From: Lentimonas sp. CC4
Lineage (GTDB): Bacteria > Verrucomicrobiota > Verrucomicrobiia > Opitutales > Coraliomargaritaceae
DNA: 64,000 bases
Assembly: GCF_902728235.1 (NCBI RefSeq)
Contig: NZ_CACVBO010000001.1
Span: 3,558,001-3,622,000, forward strand
Direction of reading: 5' to 3'
The position numbers and the translations under genes were made by a program. Of the stretch, positions 62,253 through 64,000 are shown piece by piece. The notes under the pieces were generated by a model, which saw only the letters and a list, made by a program, of their open reading frames with translations, was not told the DNA's origin and searched no databases. Every line of letters begins with the position of its first letter. Position 1 is the first letter of the stretch.

Positions 62253-64000
62253 ATGATTATCCCTAAATACCTCACTATCAGCTCGATTTTTCTGGCTGGC
62301 ACAAGCGCCACGTTTGCTCAGACCGAGCAAACCGATTCATCCAACGAAAACGCGCCTCTCTTTCAACTGCCAGACGCGGAAGCCACCCCAACAGCTTCGA
62401 GCGACGAAGCCACGCCCCTCTTTCAATTGCCCGACGCGGACTCCGACGCAACCAGCGCAGTCGACAACACTGCCGAAGCCAGCGAAGACAGCGTTGCCGC
62501 CTTTACGATTCCAGACGCAGAAACCGAAGTAGCCGACAGCACCACCGACGAATACGGCAGCGCAGACACCGAATCTGATAACGATCCAGCCGAAGAGGAT
62601 GAGGTCTACCACATCCTACCCGACTTCGTCGTCTCCGCCGAGCATGACCGCGGCTACTATTCTGCCAACTCTCTCGCCGGCTCACGAACCGACGCACTGA
62701 TTAAAGATACGCCGATGACGATTCAAGCGGTCAACGATCAGATGATAAGCGACCTTTCCCTTTACGATATTGATGACCTCTCAGGCATCATCGCCAGTGC
62801 AGAGATGGAAGACGATGGCTTCAGTAATCGTGCGATCCGCTTTCGCGGGTTTCGCAGCAGCTTCCAGCTCTTCGAGTTCATGCCCCGCCAAAGCGCCCAA
62901 GATAGCTACAACGTGGAACGCGCCGAGATCATCCGTGGCGCCAATAGCCTCGTCTACGGCCAAGCCGCGCCTGGCGGTAAAGTCAACTTCCTCGCCAAAG
63001 CAGCCGAATTAAACAAAGACAGCCTGGCATTCAATACCGCCGTCAGCGACAAGCACCTCTTCCGCGCCGACTTTGATGGCAATCAAATCATTAATGATCA
63101 GCTCGCCATTCGCGTGATGGGTGTGCACACGAAGCAGCAATATAACCAAGATTACAAAGAGAAGAAATACGACGGCCTCACCACAGCACTCACTTATCGT
63201 CCAACCGAAAAGACCACCGTGCGCCTCCACCTCGAAGGCTTCAAAGAAGAGCGCAACAGCCCCCCGAGCATGTATCAGAGTAAAACTGGCACCAATGGTA
63301 TGAGCGGCATACCCGATGGCCTTCCATTCACCTCTGATGTCGTTGATTTACTTTCAAGTGACCTCAAAGATTACATTTATAAATATAACGACGGATCACT
63401 ACAATACACCCCAAACCCCAGTGCCAATAATGTAAAATACAGAGACGTGCTAGTAAACATAGACAACGAAGAGGACCTCAAAACGTTCATGTCAGGGATT
63501 AACGCAGAAAATACCGGCACACTAGTCTCCCCAGATGAAGAGCGTGAAGGCAAAGGCTTCTTCGCTCAAGGTGACGTCACTCATATGATCACCGACGACT
63601 TACAGTTTAAACTGTCGGCGATGCGCGAAGAGTGGCAGAACGACATCCGTAGCCATGCGGATCCCAAAAACGTCTACGCATCAATTTCACAAGGCGTGCA
63701 AGATGAAGACAAAGAAGTCGGAGGCATTGGCGCGTCCAATCGTCAACGCCTTTACATGAAACCCTCATGGCAAAAACAGCATAATACCGACAACACCACC
63801 TCTCTACGTAACACCCTTTCATGGAATACAGAAGTCATGGGCTCAAAGCAGCAACTCATCATTGGCCTCGACTACGATCAACGCCATAGCACTAGTGACC
63901 TCGATGCGCTGGTCTACGAAGGCTATGTAAATGCAGACGGCACCTACGCAGGGAGCGATGCCACGAAAGACTACTATCAATTCATCTTCGGCAACCGCGA
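62253..64000 (+). CDS. TonB-dependent receptor, FhuA-type (partial, right edge)
   Basis: The frame runs from the ATG at 62253 to the window end without a stop, covering about 582 residues. A signal peptide of about 22 residues (ending at FAQTEQ) is followed by an unusual acidic region containing three copies of a (P)LFQLPDA-like motif (35-42, 55-62, 83-90). Then come a TonB-box-like DFVVSA (124-129), a plug domain starting near 145 (TPMTIQAVNDQMISDLS) and beta-barrel segments. It probably imports a ferric siderophore or another large ligand; the ligand is not identified. The stop and the barrel end lie beyond the window. Confidence 0.9.
   Translation, partial: MIIPKYLTISSIFLAGTSATFAQTEQTDSSNENAPLFQLPDAEATPTASSDEATPLFQLPDADSDATSAVDNTAEASEDSVAAFTIPDAETEVADSTTDEYGSADTESDNDPAEEDEVYHILPDFVVSAEHDRGYYSANSLAGSRTDALIKDTPMTIQAVNDQMISDLSLYDIDDLSGIIASAEMEDDGFSNRAIRFRGFRSSFQLFEFMPRQSAQDSYNVERAEIIRGANSLVYGQAAPGGKVNFLAKAAELNKDSLAFNTAVSDKHLFRADFDGNQIINDQLAIRVMGVHTKQQYNQDYKEKKYDGLTTALTYRPTEKTTVRLHLEGFKEERNSPPSMYQSKTGTNGMSGIPDGLPFTSDVVDLLSSDLKDYIYKYNDGSLQYTPNPSANNVKYRDVLVNIDNEEDLKTFMSGINAENTGTLVSPDEEREGKGFFAQGDVTHMITDDLQFKLSAMREEWQNDIRSHADPKNVYASISQGVQDEDKEVGGIGASNRQRLYMKPSWQKQHNTDNTTSLRNTLSWNTEVMGSKQQLIIGLDYDQRHSTSDLDALVYEGYVNADGTYAGSDATKDYYQFIFGNR

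Overview
The window reads as a chromosomal segment of a Gram-negative bacterium of the Verrucomicrobiota, most likely a marine Opitutae-type lineage (inference). The clearest clue is a 53-residue small basic protein (20595-20756) of a family I know only from Verrucomicrobia and Chlamydiae. An outer membrane is implied by the Lol and Lpt transport genes, a TonB-dependent receptor and a polyene-export module. HPr kinase beside lptB and a histone-H1-like Lys/Ala repeat protein also fit. I see no integrase, transposase, CRISPR array or rRNA gene.

Layout. 1-9210, all leftward: monomeric isocitrate dehydrogenase (cut by the edge), an aspartate-type aminotransferase, a ribbon-helix-helix/H1-like fusion, an uncharacterised 465-residue protein, a Gfo/Idh/MocA oxidoreductase, and lolD-lolC. 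9771-10070: initiator-type tRNA-Met and tRNA-Glu. 10201-14528: isochorismate synthase (menaquinone) and nickel-pincer cofactor genes larB, larC and larE. 14535-30202: uvrD-like helicase, phosphatidylserine decarboxylase, a CLC-F-type fluoride antiporter, a PTP-like phosphatase, an AspT-like transporter, a polyprenyl synthase and several secreted or membrane proteins of unknown function. 30337-43000: hisS, an HU/IHF subunit, a divergent ClpX-like ATPase, ubiE/menG, dnaA with a possible origin region, hprK, lptB, a large OstA-domain protein and aspS. 43287-43610: tRNA-Asn followed by an unusual 128-bp tandem repeat made partly of tRNA sequence.

43612-59392 is the most distinctive region: a tightly packed biosynthetic cluster for an aryl-polyene pigment, apparently of xanthomonadin type. 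A chorismatase (FkbO/Hyg5/XanB2 family) would supply hydroxybenzoate from chorismate. An acyl-AMP ligase and two carrier proteins would load it, and two ketosynthases with a chain-length-factor-like partner would extend it. Two hotdog dehydratases are present, but each is fused to another protein: one to the end of an MMPL/RND exporter, the other to a PlsC-type acyltransferase. A LolA-like carrier, a glycosyltransferase, a lipid-A-type acyltransferase, a TVP38-like membrane protein and two flavin halogenase-like enzymes complete it. No ketoreductase or phosphopantetheinyl transferase is visible here, so those steps would have to be supplied from elsewhere.

59702-64000: a small SET-domain protein, a GspE/PilB-type secretion ATPase, and a FhuA-like TonB-dependent receptor that runs off the right edge.

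Most genes lack an obvious Shine-Dalgarno sequence, so starts were chosen from family length, overlaps with neighbours and ATG preference. Functions are assigned by recognising motifs by eye; no database search was run.
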